Made by a program: the position numbers and the translations under genes
Notes under the pieces: model-generated
What the model was told of the DNA's origin: nothing
What the model saw: the letters and a program-made list of their open reading frames with translations, nothing else
The model's database searches: none
NCBI RefSeq assembly: GCF_008831285.2
Contig: NC_045147.1
Location: forward strand, 10,225,427 to 10,289,426
Length of the DNA: 64,000 nucleotides
Reading direction: 5' to 3'
From: Nymphaea colorata
Taxonomy: Eukaryota > Streptophyta > Magnoliopsida > Nymphaeales > Nymphaeaceae
Shown: positions 1 to 12,900 of the stretch, piece by piece
Layout of the letters: each line of letters begins with the position of its first letter
Numbering within the stretch: the first letter of the stretch is position 1

Positions 1-521
1 TCATTGAGAATGTACCATATTCCCAATTATATTAAACAAACTTTACACACATGATTATTAGAAATTGTCTTAGATTAAAAGGACTGATTCATTTCCCTGC
101 TAAAGACCATTAGGGATGGTATAATCCTGGCTGGAAAGCTGCATGCGTAGGCTAAACAAAGTAAAATAAAGCATAAACATGAAGTAGATAAATAACAGAA
201 GATCTACGAAACCGTCCAGCCTAGTGACCAAAACTGACCAGCAACCAACCATCAACGCAGGGAAAATATGTCAACAGGGCGAATGCCAACAAGGCCAGGG
301 TATCCAACCCCTGAAACCCACGTTACAGAGTGAAGCATCTTGTATCTTCTCCAAGACAGCGATGCATATGCAAGAAGATGAAGTTCTGAAGAAAAAATTA
401 AGCTAAAAAACGCTAGCAACTAAGAAACACTAATGCTTGAAATTAATTACATCTACGATTGAAGGAAAAAAAAATTGTTTTTTTTTTTAAATTCAGATAG
501 AGGGGGTTCAAAAAAACTCAC
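1..521 (-). other. intron of the pinin-like gene, no exon recognised
   Basis: This stretch follows the GTGAGT donor of the last visible pinin exon (donor bases 521-516 on the minus strand). I see no continuation of the pinin domain on either strand, so it is most likely intron, with the remaining exons outside the window. The short open frame at 224-406 on the plus strand has no recognisable content. Confidence 0.5.
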
Positions 522-1425
522 TGTCAATGTCCCTAACAATCGGTTAAGCATTCTTTTGTTCCTATTTACTAGAGTTGGATCTTCATCCTTCGGCAATACC
601 CTCGGGACAGGCTCGCCCGTCGGAATGTCATTTCCCTGAAAATTCAGATGCATCTCCTGAGTAACATACTCGAATCCACAAAATAGAATATAGCAAATAG
701 TACAGAAGATGACCACTCTTGGTACACGCTGATTCGCGTCCCTTCTGAATCCACCAAAACCACGTCGCGCATTCTCTCTCTGCTCGTCATCCCGACCGCC
801 CATCTGAACATCTTCCTTCTTAGGTTCCTCCTCCTGCGTCTCCTTCGTTCTACCCTCCTCTGCCACTTCTCCATCCTCCACCTAGGGGTTTCCCAAAATG
901 AGCACTTCCCTTCTTTATAGTAACCGATTCACAAGTACCAGACTAGTCTAACAGCATACCTTCACAACGGCGGACAAGAGACGCCGCTTCGGGGCAGGCT
1001 GATCTTCAGGGTCGATACTTTCTCCCTGCACCAATCAAAAGCAGAACCAAAACAGTAACGAGTTCATCTCCAACATGAACAACTACAACATCTACCGACC
1101 GATCTAAAGTTAAGATAATCACCTGACGGACAAACCCTCTCTGAGGTCCGTTTCGCCCGAATCCACGGCCTCCGTTAGCACCGAAGTTTCGCGGGCCAAT
1201 GCCAGCGAGACCACCTCTCCTTATTCCTCTGGGATCCCTCAATCGCTCCGTTATCTGACAAAAAGATAACAAGATCAACGCTAATAGTGGAGTCAACACA
1301 ACGAGACACACACAAACACAGAGAGAAAGAGAGAGAGAGAATAGAACCTCCCGTTGCTGGCGATGGAGCTCCTCGATCTCCTTGCGGAGTTCTTCCGCTG
1401 TCTTCTCCATAGCGGTGGTCGCCAT
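522..1425 (-). CDS. pinin/SDK/memA-domain protein, 5' part (partial)
   Basis: Five exons are visible on the minus strand: 1425-1348, 1254-1123, 1025-960, 881-717 and 635-522, separated by introns of 78-97 nt with GT-AG ends. They give 185 codons in one frame, and the gene runs off the left edge after a GTGAGT donor. The product starts MATTAMEKTAEELRKEIEE (the ATG at 1425 has a GCCATGG context; an in-frame ATG at 1473 would add 16 residues). Next come ITERLRDPRGIRRGG, then KRRLLSAVVK, an acidic stretch, and EPVPRVLPKDEDP followed by NRNKRML, all typical of plant pinin homologues. Pinin works in the nucleus with RNPS1/SR45-type proteins in exon-junction-linked splicing complexes; that role is family knowledge. 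The end of exon 4 is uncertain: 717 fits the homologue pattern, but a GT at 725 is also in phase. Confidence 0.88.
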
Positions 1426-1495
1426 GGCCTCCGCACCTGCAATTACTCGGCTACCTCTTCCGGGGACACCCAAAAAAATTTTGTACCCTCCCTAA

Positions 1496-1499
<4 letters not shown>

Positions 1500-1534
<35 letters not shown>
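1500..1534. repeat. (CT)n microsatellite
   Basis: An uninterrupted CT tract lies about 75-110 bp upstream of the pinin-like start codon, probably in its promoter or 5' UTR. As GA on the coding strand it resembles the GA-rich leaders common in plant genes. Confidence 0.9.
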
Positions 1535-1538
<4 letters not shown>

Positions 1539-1559
1539 CACCCGTACAGCTAGATGAAC

Positions 1560-3520
1560 CGTCAGATCGTGGAGATGGACGGTCCATAACAGTCAGAGGA
1601 AGGATGCCCATAGACTCCCTTGAGACTGGGAGTCCGGGATGTTAGCACATTCATACGCTTAGAAGCAAAAAAGAAAAATACTTCTCTGTAGATTTTAGGG
1701 AGTCACCATTACGAAGTTAATTAGTAATAAATTGAAGCTGTTGCTTTTTATTGAAAACAGTTTTTACAATACCTATTTGTATATTTATGATAAAATTGCT
1801 TAGCTTTAAGTAGAATAGCATAGTTGATCTCAGCTATTCTCCTGCATGTTAAAGTAGTAGGGAACGACATCCAAGTTAAATGATGCATCACAATCAGTAA
1901 CAACATTGGCGCAGCTTAAGATTTATGAAACAAATGATGCGGCCTTCGAACTTTATTCAGAGTGGTGTGGATGAACTTTTTGCTCACATGAAAGATAGAA
2001 TTACTTGATTTAGGACTTGTTTTCACTTAATAACTTTCTACATCAATAGTTACAAAATTAAATGAACAAAACAATCAACTTTCTATAAGTTTAGGTGCAT
2101 CTTAGTGCATTTGTCTATGCACGTAGGTGGCCACTTGCTTTAGTTGACTTGTCGCCTAGATTGGTTCAATGCCTTCCATGACTTGAACCATTCAAGTAGA
2201 ATTACCACACTTTCCATTTACGCAAAATTCATGTTCAACTCTTACGAAAGAAAAAATACTTAGTGAACTTGAGATGGTAACTTGTCCTCCTCTTCCCCTC
2301 TCTCCCATTTGTATTCTAATTGATTTTCCTTCTCCCTCTCATTACTTTTCAATTGATTTTCCATAAAATGCACCAAGAGAAGAAGACTGAACTAAGAGTA
2401 TTGTTGTTTTCCTTTTATTAGTTTAGTATCTTTTACTTCCCCCTCTCACTTTATCCCCTGGGTTCTCTTACACCTCTTCTTCTGACTTGATTGAGGACAT
2501 CTGCTATCTAATTGACTACCCCCCACACATAGAGAGAGGATGAGGATATCCCAATGTTTGAATAACTAAAATAACTCATTGAGAATTTAAATAAGGAGAA
2601 AACAAATTTTTCTCTTAGTTGTTCAAACATTGATCAGTTCTAATGACCTAGTTCTCTATGTAAATATGTGTTTGTATGTGTCTATAAATAGAAATTAAAT
2701 CTTGGTCTTCTAACATGTAGTTGACTCTTTCTTTACCCATTGAATATTCAATGTATGGAGTATTCAAAGAGAAAATAGATGGAGAGAATGTAAGGATCAT
2801 TAGAATTATAGTCATTAGTCATGTTGTGGCTATTGTAGGCAACTGGAGACACAAGTCTACAAAATTTGCCTTATTTACAAATTCAAACTTTATTATTTTA
2901 CTTGTTTATGTATGAGTGCCCCTTCAAGTTTGAAACTTAAACTGATAGTGCCCTTTAGCTAAAAAATTGTGGCTTCACCATTGACAATAGTTATAGCGTA
3001 AGAGGGTGAGATATCGAATGAGAAAGAGGGTCAGGGTTGTCATATCTTCAGTAGTTGAACTTCAAATATCCTACCTGATCAAGGCCAATATAGTTGTGAA
3101 AAGTCTGTTGGGAGGACTCATAGTATTGAATTAAATGATAGATACAAAAAGAACAAACCAACAAAAGGAGGATCATAAAACACTATCTATAGATAATAAA
3201 CCCAAAATTGATTACACCAAAAACTTTGAGGTAAGAGGCCTATGGGGGAGATGCACTACTCCATCTTGTTAAGCTGACTAGTATGAAGTAGCAGAAGATT
3301 ATTAGCCTCGATAAGTGGATAGAAACTAACAAACCTAATGTAGAAGCTGAGGGTGGATGCAGCAATGCTTGTCATAATTCAAAATTTATTTTCTTCTTAC
3401 AACCAAATGTAAAAGTAATTCAGCAATAAGGAAGCAAGTTCTTCCTCTACTTTCTTGTCTAATTGTATAGTTTTAATCTCATACAACTCTTAATATGTAA
3501 TTGTGTAACCCGGCTTTGAG
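1560..3520. other. intergenic, no gene recognised
   Basis: AT-rich sequence with only short open frames (for example 2721-2915) that show no domain or splice pattern. I see no transposon protein similarity here. Confidence 0.4.
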
Positions 3521-3523
3521 GAA

Positions 3524-3860
3524 TGGACTTGCTCCATTCTAACGGTCAAAGAAGAGAGTCCTCATATCATGTTGGTATACAAGGTAGAAAAAAAATTTGT
3601 CTACAATATTAAAACAGTATTTCAAAATTTTGAAAAGAAGGTTGGCCTCCATGTGAATGTAGCAAAGTTCTCTATAATTCCTTTTAGCCTTGACTTTTAA
3701 TAATGCATTTGCTCCATTCTAATGGTGGAAGAATATAGCTATCATACCATATTGGTGTCCAAGGTGGAAAGAAAAACTGTTGCAATATTTAAAGAATTTA
3801 AAAAGAAGGTTGGTCTTCATATGAATGCAATAAAGCCTTCTATAATTCTTCTATCCTCAA
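3524..3860 (+). mobile_element. LINE-like RT fragment, tandemly duplicated
   Basis: Two diverged copies lie next to each other, about 180 bp apart. Read on the plus strand they give NFEKKVGLHVNVAKFSIIP and KEFKKKVGLHMNAIKPSII. This resembles the segment after the catalytic motif in plant L1-type reverse transcriptases (F-x4-GL-x-N-x2-KS). Stops and frameshifts occur throughout, so this is a dead remnant. The family call rests on a short motif. Confidence 0.45.
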
Positions 3861-4930
3861 CGTGTGCATCATAGCTGGCTAAGCTAGTGGGCTGGTAAAA
3901 GTCTAGTCATTAATTCGATTTTTGTGGGTGCTACTCATTTGTACTACAAATTGATAAGAGTGTACAACACTCTACCCATACCTCAAAGTAACCTTGGAAC
4001 CCAGAAGCAAGGGAAAACAGGGAGGAGCTTCAGCTTATTCGAGGTATCGTTTCCACGTCCCCTCCAACACCCTCCCCCCTTCAAAAAAAAAAAAAACTTC
4101 TTTTTACAATTCATTTTCATGTCAATGAATGAAGTTGTAACAGTTTAGTGCAAGTTTTCCCGTCATTTACCTAGGACTTCTACTTTTTACAAGGAAATTG
4201 AAAGCTTATTACAGTAGCAGTCTTGTACCTAAAGGATAGTAATCTAGTTGGGTGGAAAAAAACTCTCCTCTCTATTTCAAGAAGAATACCCTTAATTAAA
4301 TATGTTCAATCAAGTGGTTGGATACAAGATGCTTTGTTTTTGGTTTCTAACAAAAATAATAAGAATAATTGATGTGGCTCATTGTCATTTTTTTGGGGAA
4401 GATATTGATTATAGTTACAAGATTCGTTTGATTAGCAAGGCACTCTTTGTGTAAGCTTGTTATGCATGGGAGAATTGGTCTATTAAATTTGTACTAGTTC
4501 AACGTGATACAGATGATTTTTCTGGCATTTAAGGTTTACCATTGTTAATCAAGTTGGTCTAACATTACCAATAAAAAATACTGTGTTTGAAATAGTTTGT
4601 GATCACATAAATTGAAAGCTAAAACCTCTTGGATATGAGAGGAATATGTTTGGGCAGGGAAGAGATTGGCTACATGGTTTGATGGATTGTTGCGAATAGT
4701 AAATCTACAAGGTTTTGGAAAGACAACTAAGGATGATGCATAATTTCTTATTTACTACGAGGAGGAGATGTGGAAGTATGCATACATATGATGGGGAAAT
4801 CATTTCAACAAGTCAGAATTGAATATTTGCACGAGATTGAAAATAGTTCATTATCCCCTTGGATCAAACATATTGTAAAATTTTCCCATCTAAGCTAGAC
4901 ATAGGATGTCATGGGCAATGAGAATGATTG

Positions 4931-4996
<66 letters not shown>

Positions 4997-7900
4997 TATT
5001 GGGCCTATAGATAAGGTGGTAGCTGATATGGAGATGTGGAGCCATATTGAGAGTCTGCTGGATGTTATATTTGACATCGATTGGATAGGTTGCAACACTT
5101 GGGAATCCAACTTGCAAATAGATATGATTCTTGTAAAGCACATGCAGAATCTGGTACACCTATTTTCTATCATTGTAGTGCTACAAAACTTGCATGGAGA
5201 CTATTGGGATATAAATTTGACACGAGTCAGTTAAAGATTTGTGTGAGTAAGGTAGAATGTTCAATATAAAGTTGCTGAATCATGTCTGTAAACTATCATC
5301 GGTAGTGGTAGTGTTGGTGGATCTGGAAGAGTAAAAACTATAACTGTCATGATGGATTTGAAAGACTAGAAACTATTGCCATCATGATAGCCACGATGCT
5401 AGAAAGTGGAACTTGCAAATGGCTTTGTGGAATGGTATATGTAATATGGTTTGCAACTCAAAATGGAGAGAGAATCATAAGTTGTTGATTGTTGAATGGA
5501 TTGGAAAAGGAGTTAGGGGAGACACTTGGCCTTCATTTAGAAGGTGAAATGATTGATTTTTTTTGCCAGCATAATGGTGGGTTATACCCAAAATGTTGTG
5601 ATTGTTGTTTTCACTTTTAATAAACAATATGCTTATGCAATAGTTAGATCTATACCTAATGCTTGTGTTATAGCAGGGGATTTACTAGAAAAGATTTTAA
5701 CAATGGTCTCTCATTTGAATGGGAAGGTTGGTTTGATTGGAGGCCCTTTCAAATGGAAACAGTCTCTTAGACGTGTGGTGCTACATCTTTTTGGGAGAGG
5801 AATGAGAAATTTCTAGGTCTGCCCAAGAAAATGGATATACCTTGTTGAATGAGTTTCAGATGAGAGATATTATTAAGCTACTAAATATTCATATCATTAC
5901 TAGATACACTAAAAAATGAGGTTGGATGCCTAAAATCTAAGAGTTCTTACATCATGATCCAGTAAGTGTTATTTTTTCTTGTGTTCTATTTGTTTTGAGT
6001 TTTATTTGTACAACATTCTTTCATTTTTTATGAAAGGGTAGGGAGCCCATTTCCCAATAGAGTTGCATCAGAAGAATAGAGTCCTCTCCTTCACGGACAA
6101 GTATCCAGTTAGTATTGAGGAGAGCAAACTAATTTCCAGTGATATTTTCCTTCACAATTCACTCTCCTTATTTAGTTTATGCTTGAGAAAGTTCTCTTTG
6201 CAGGAACTGCAAATCAAGGCTTTTGTCTTCGTAATTGAAGGTTTCTCTATTAGATTGGTGACTCTTTTTTGAATTACCAAAGATTCTATATCATTATTAG
6301 CCCCATCCTCTTGGTGTTGGGATTTTGACATTCGAGCTCCTAGTTGCCACCTTGACACCTTTCAAGTACCTTGGAATTCCACAAATCAATGGATCTATCT
6401 CTCCAACTTTTCAAGGTGGAAAGATCCCTATTCCACATTTATAATTGAGCAATATAAGCTATGAAGAGGTTGCTTTTTTTTTCCTTCCAGTTAAGTATAG
6501 TTGATGAACTCGGATCAGCTAAAGACTAAGTCATTTAGTCAAAGAGTTGACCTGGTGATTGACCTGGACTGGTCTCGATTAGGTCATAAATTTTTACAAT
6601 GCATTTTTTCTATAAATGGATTAAGAAGGTATAGCTCATAAAATTGATTCATTATGCAAGGCGAGTTGAGGGAGTAAAATCCAAAGGGATCCACAATGAC
6701 TCATGTATCCTTATAGGTCTAGGGAAAGTCTAGGAATTTGAACCTTAAAAAATTTTAGAAATTTTAAAAAAATTGACTCTTGAAAAACTTTAAGAATTAA
6801 AATGAGATTTCTTTTCGGAAGATTGAAATGTTATGAACATAACTTTTTAAGTTTGAGGAGCCTACGTTACAAAGAAGTGCTTCATTAATTTTTGTAGATA
6901 AGTGCAGGACCTAGTTCTCTCATCCTTCTTTTTTTGCTGTTAAATTGACTAAATAAATGTAAAAAAAATCATAAATGCACAATATTCATATTTCTTTGTT
7001 TAGATCAAGATATTAACTTCAAGATATAAAATTTATAAGATGTTACAAGCTCCTTTTTTTTTGTTTTATTTTCTATTCGTTCGTGTATCAACAATTAATG
7101 CATGTTGAACACAGAGACGAATTTTTTGAGAAAACACTCACATTTTATGAACTACAAGATTAAGTCTATGAAGTATAAGCATATACGCCATAGCTAGGCA
7201 TGCATATTTTGGGGTGTTCCATCAATGACTGCTAGATACTCTCACCAACCAAAGGATAAATATCCTTTTGTATTTAAGATCAGAAGTGATCTTCTCATAG
7301 AAAAACAAATTTTTAAGTATAGTTATTTAAAATGCTAAAAAAATGCAGGGCCAACTAGCTAAATCAAGCATGTCTCAAATATTAGTTGTTTGGTTTGCGG
7401 TTGGCTGGAATGTACAAGCCAATAACTACAGTTTGAATTTTAGTTATTGAATTGAATGAATTAAATGAAAAAAACTATTCTAATAAAAGAAGAAACTTAT
7501 GCCCCTTACATGATGATGAAGTCTTAATATATAAAGATACAAAACAATGCAAATATTATATTTTGATTGGTGTTACACTTCCATTCACATAGTGCAGAAG
7601 GTTTTCTTTTGCCTTCTTTCTAGAGAAAGGAAGGCACTTGTTTACCATAAACTGTAATGTTAAAAGCACAAATGGAAAGATAAGAACACCACTTAAGTTT
7701 AGCAAAACTAAGACCAATATAGTTGCACGTTGAATATATCATTTCTTTAGTTAAGAAAGTAAAATCAGAATCTATTTTAAGGACACTTCAATTAAGTCAA
7801 TGTTTTCTTAGTGGAAGAAATTCACCTATGGCTTAGTGAAGAAACCTGTTACAAGAATTTTCACCCAATAGGTAAGGCTTGTGAGCCCCATCCTTTTTAC

Positions 7901-8289
7901 CTCTTCTCTTGTTTTCCTGCCTTTCTTATTTTCTTCTTTCCTTGCAAGGTTGGAATATCTTGATAGATACCCGTTAACTAATATGATTGGAGTGAGAGAA
8001 GGTCTTCTCATGGTCTATAGACAACTCAAAAACCAATTGCATATATATTCCAAATCAACCAACTATTAGTGACATAAATGGAAAATGACACCTATTCATT
8101 ATATTATATGGTCAGCATCATCCTAATGTAATATAATCCGGATGAGCAAGAGAGACCCATTGCCCGACAAAGAGCTGGAGCTCCTATTCAACCCCTTCTC
8201 TCATAGGGTACAGAGCCTACTTTTAATGATCTGCACTTCAACTTGTGCATCATTGATCATAGAAGGTTGATGCCTCTAATACTCGAAAT
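3861..8289. other. gene-poor stretch with possible decayed retroelement
   Basis: No host gene could be assembled. The parts near 4560-5400 and 5550-5830 have weakly protein-like frames, for example one at 5553 with GDLLEKI and GGPFKWKQ, that could be older LINE debris. The rest is AT-rich with no recognisable feature apart from the microsatellite at 4933. Confidence 0.3.
4933..4993. repeat. (AT)n microsatellite
   Basis: About 61 bp of perfect AT dinucleotide. The isoleucine-tyrosine frames read through it are artefacts. Confidence 0.95.
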
Positions 8290-8724
8290 TAGGAATGACA
8301 AAATATCCGATTTGGATCAAATATCCGATCGAACCATTTCAGAAAAATCAGATATGAAAGTAAAAAATAATATCCAATTAAGAAATCAGATCGAATTCAA
8401 ATTTAAAAAATGACATTCGATCAAGTTTAGATTCAGATATATATAAATATCTGATTGGATTCGAACCTGAATTCAGATCGGATTTATTTTTAAACAAATA
8501 TCCTATATATAATGCTCATACATTTTGAAAATCGATCAAATTCAATTCAAATTCGACTTCAGATTCGGAGTTGAATGTAAAAATCAGATTCAGATTGTGA
8601 AATCAGATTTCGGATTTGGACATGACTTTTCTTGTTCGAATTCAAACCCGAATATGTGAATATTCAAACAAACGGATATGGTTAAGGGTATATTCGATTC
8701 AAATCCAATCCATTGATATCCATA
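8290..8724 (+). mobile_element. hAT-type MITE, copy 1
   Basis: A 435-bp AT-rich element begins TAGGAATGAC and ends TTGATATCCATA, degenerate versions of the family's inverted ends TAGGGATGTCA/TGACATCCCTA. It is flanked by a perfect 8-bp duplication, CTCGAAAT, at 8282-8289 and 8725-8732. Terminal TAGGG plus an 8-bp target duplication is the hAT signature. The interior repeats variants of AAATCAGATTCGGA and has no coding capacity. Two relatives lie at 43692 and 60331 in the same orientation. Confidence 0.82.
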
Positions 8725-8732
8725 CTCGAAAT

Positions 8733-9914
8733 GGAAACTGGCTGTCTACTACCTCCATCTCAAGTTGTTGCGCCAACCCTCTTGGCAACTATCCTCACGT
8801 AGTACAGTCATGGAAAATGTTCTTAATGGATGTCCATTTTAGGGTTGCATTTTCCCATTAAGTTGTTAAACTCTTGATACTTTGACTTATTTCAAACTCA
8901 TCATGTCATTCTGTGTGGATCTTTTTTAACCTTTGGAAGAAGAATTTCTTGACTCAAGAGAATAAGGAAGAATTTCTAGCAAGTGAAGAAGAAAGCATTG
9001 CAAGTATTTCAGCCATTAGAGATGTGGGTCAGCAAATGTCTATAGCTGTGCCATCAAACAATGGAACAAAATGCCAGACATTATAATTTCACCCATCACT
9101 ACGAACTCATTTTGGAATGTAGATGGAAATCCTTGTCAACTGATTAGAGGATTAAATCGGATTTTAATCCAGGTGCTGTGAAACGTTACCTAAAAGTGAA
9201 AACTGAAAACTAATACCATTTTGGAGAGCAGCCATGAACATTTTGGGTCTGAATAAGCAACAAAGATCACATGATAAAAACAAGTTATCTTGTAAGTTTT
9301 TGACTCTAAAAACATAGTGCATAAGTCAGTTTCTGAAGATCAAAGACAACATAGTAACATATTTTTAATTTTTAATTTTTCTTATAAAAAATGCATTTCA
9401 TTTTTAAAATCCACAGCCAAACAATTGACAGTTGCAAATACATAGCTTTTTTTGATAGTTTTTAATTAAAAAAATAACTGTTCAACCATATAGGTAGCGT
9501 GTGATTTTTATAAATTATATTTATAGAGCATAAGCTTGGACGGATATTTTGTGACATGTTTGACTCCTTGTTGCAGGGGGAGGTCACGAGGGCTTTTCCC
9601 ATTTGGGTGGTCCAGAGGTTTGTCGTCATAAACTACAAGAAAAGGAATTGTTTGTGGCACGAGAAAATGACAAATATTCCAAAAAAGTCTCACGCAGATA
9701 TTTCGAGAGAAGACAGACTGGTATGGTTGTGCTCGGACCCGATCCATCAACAGCCTCGCCTTCTCCAATCTCCCCCACAGACCGATGACGACGACGACGA
9801 CGATAACCATGGAAACACAAAAAACAAAAATATCTGCAATTTTTTCCCCCGGAAAAAGAAGGGCCAAAAGGAAAAGGAAGAAGGAGAAGCCCCCATAGGA
9901 AGAAGGCCAATTGA
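8733..9914. other. intergenic and upstream region of the membrane-protein gene
   Basis: No gene is seen. From about 9780 the base composition becomes less AT-rich, as expected near the promoter and leader of the gene at 9960. Open frames at 9556-10446 and on the opposite strand are low-complexity shadows. Confidence 0.4.
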
Positions 9915-9957
9915 CCACTCTCTCTTTCTCTCTCCTTCTCTCTCTCTCTCTCTCCCG
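9915..9957 (+). repeat. CT-rich tract in the 5' leader
   Basis: An imperfect CT tract ends three bases before the ATG at 9960, so it is probably in the 5' UTR. Pyrimidine-rich leaders next to the start are common in plant genes. Confidence 0.75.
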
Positions 9958-9959
9958 CC

Positions 9960-12900
9960 ATGGTTTCCCATTGCTTCATCTCGTGGAGCCCTAACCCTAA
10001 CTTGTGGAGGTGGCGCTCCCTCTTCCTACGCTCCCCCCTCGATGTCCATCCCTCCCCTACTTTTACTTCCTCCATTGTATGCTTCCGCGAGGACGATGAT
10101 TCCCCTCTCTCCGACAACCCCTTCCCAGCCGACGCCGGCATCCTCGTTCCCCGGGCGCTCTCCGGTCTCAAGTACGGTCCTTGGGCCGTTGGCATGGTCC
10201 GGAGTCTCGGTCGGCCGCCGCTCAAACCATCTACCGGCGGACCGGGGAGCGGCGGAGCTGATGACGGCCGGGGCGGTGGCGGTGGAGGTGGAGGCGACGA
10301 CGAGGGGGATGGATGCGGGGACGATGGCGCTGGCGGCGAGGACGCCTATCTCCTGCCGATGCTTACCGTCGCGCTGGCGTCCGTGCACATGGGGTACTGT
10401 GTGGGCGTCTGGGCGAGGGACGAGGCCCTCGATGTTAGGTTTCTGAGGACCGGAGTCGGGCTCTTCTGTCTGCTCCTGGTTTCCGCGCTTCGGCTCAAAT
10501 GGTAACTACATAAAATCCCGTTGTGGGCCTTTTTATGTTTGTGATTAGTTCATTTCTGTCACGGCAGTCGCGAATTTTCTGTTTGGTTGCTAGATTTTCT
10601 CTTCTTCTAGGTGGCTTCTTTTCTTCGTTCTCTTCTTTCGCCGAGTTTAGTTCATGTAATCGGAAAGCAAGGACCTTGTTGTCGAATTGATATATAGTTC
10701 AAATCAATTCTGTCACTAGGAATGGATATATTTGTCTGAGACTTTGTGGTAAGAACTCTAGGAAGTTAGTACGGTGAAGTGTTTTGAGATAGCAAGTATT
10801 TTGAGTTCCGAAATATGCTGAGTGTTGCGCCTCTATATGCGTTTACAGTTGAAGTTAATCTCTGGTAGGTTCACCAGGAGAACATGGCAGAAAATGAGTA
10901 GTAGTGTCTCAATTGGTTAACGAATACATACAGTGAAAGAAACGGGAACCGCCATTTCTTCGTTCAGCAACTGCCAACAGGTATCATCTGTTTCATGCTG
11001 TGGAGTCCATAACTAATACTCAAGGAATCTCCATAGGGTGCTAGAGTTCTAGAAAGTAGATTTTTTCAGCAAAACTAAAGGATTTGCTTTCTTGACAGTA
11101 GGTTGATTTAGCAAAATTTTTCCCTTTATCAGCAAACTACAGGATTCTATTCGTCCATTAATGAAGAAGAGATTACACTACGCTTTACAACGTCAGTTGA
11201 CGGTCATGAGAACTACACGCCACATGGATATAAATATATTTGAAACGTTTAGTAGACAACGTTCTCAAATAAGTGCGATCAGAATATCTTGTTTGTTGGA
11301 CAATGACTATTTTACTCATGGAACCGTTTACTTGGGATCTCCAAGCGCTTCTGCCCTCCAGCTAGCTAGTGCACGTACCAGTTTCAGCATTCAGCCAAAG
11401 GTTTCTAACACTTTGCATTCAGCTTCTTGTCCTCCAGCTAGTGCACATACCAGTTTCAGCATTCAGGCAAAGGTTTCAAAATCTTTAACATCCACCATTC
11501 CTGCAACTTGGAGTCCCTGACCGTTTCAAGCACATTTTCTTATAAATTTGCAAATGCAAGACATGCCAAAGTCTAGGTTAGATGATGCTTAGCTAGAGGG
11601 AATTTTTAAACACAAAAGACAGTCTAATGGATGACAAAGATGTAAGCCTTCTTGGAGAACTGGACTGTTAAAATGGATTATTCTCTTCAAGGTTTATGGT
11701 CGACAAAATAACTGCAGTGATCAAGGATGGCATCAATGAAGTAAGTCTGCAGAACAACTCTGTGTTTCTAAAATGGTTATATATTCTGATTGGGCATCTT
11801 TTTTTTTCCTGACATAGAAAGATGGATGATAGTGGGTCACCAAAATCAGCGCATGCATATAAATATGTATGAAATGACTCTGGGAACACTCAATAAAATT
11901 TCCAGGATTGAATTACTGATTGTTGTCTGTGGTGCACAAAAAAGAGAGAGTCAGAGAGATAATTGCAACTTCATACCCTATATTCTAATTTCTAAGATTG
12001 TTTAGTGTGAACTTGTTGGCCATGCGTGTATGTTATAGCTAACAGGATGATATGTTCTAATGCCATTGACCTTGTAGACTTAGCAGTTGAAGGATGAAAT
12101 TTCTGTTTCCCTCAGTTACTGATAGACTGCAATAGGTCATGGTGGGTTTAGTGAATAAATGTTTTTTTACTTAATAATCAATCATGGACTATGCAAATCG
12201 TATTCTTCTACTGGAATTTATCCAAATCATTTTGGTTCTCCAGTATCTGAATTGAAAACTTTAATCATATTTTTCCACAGGTGTCCTAGTTTTATTCTTT
12301 ACTCGTTAGCATTGTGCTAGACTTACATTACATGAGAAGAAGGGGCTGAAAGTTTATTCTGCAATAGTAATATGCCATATTGGCTCACTACTTTAAGATT
12401 TGTATTTGTTGTGGGGTAAATGATATTTTATTTTCTTCTTTGTATTTCGTTCTTGTTCAGGCCTTTCATGTTGGTTAATTGTTCAATTTGTTTATTTGAC
12501 ATGTCTATGTTCTTATAGTTAGTTTTGCGAATGGAAGCTATTCTTAAGAAGAAGCATGAATTGGGAGAAAAAGGTGAAATATGCTAGTATAGTAATATAC
12601 TTTTAACTATATAAGGAAAAGCACATTGATTGGTAAAATTGTACCTTAAGTTCTGCATCATTTGTGAAACATTCTCATAAAACTGTTTGTGCAATATGTT
12701 TTTCGATTTATCTGATCAGTTATTAGTCATAGTTTTAGCCACAAGTTTCTTAAGTGCTACAATACGTTTAGGCCCTTAGGTAGTCAAAAGCACATGTTTA
12801 GCCACTTAGGCTGACTAGGTTGGGCCACCTAGGCGCTCAAGTGGAAAAAAATGTTGTAAAATTCTTTTCGATCTTCTAGTTTTGCCTTCCTTTATCCCTT

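Noticed and set aside
4890-5173. Frames rich in alternating Ile and Tyr across the AT microsatellites (also at 14826-15174, 45957-46214 and 54535-54991)
   Set aside because: These are translations of simple repeats.
5553-5816. Possible LINE endonuclease fragment (GDLLEKI, GGPFKWKQ)
   Set aside because: Too short and too weak a match to call; mentioned only as part of the surrounding stretch.
9556-10446. Long plus-strand open frame of 296 codons overlapping exon 1 of the membrane-protein gene
   Set aside because: It is in another frame, low in complexity, lacks conserved features, and conflicts with the five-exon model whose phases all close.
11161-11520. Open frame of 119 codons in intron 1 of the membrane-protein gene
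   Set aside because: It contains a 40-bp direct repeat and no domain, and splicing it in is not needed for the gene model.
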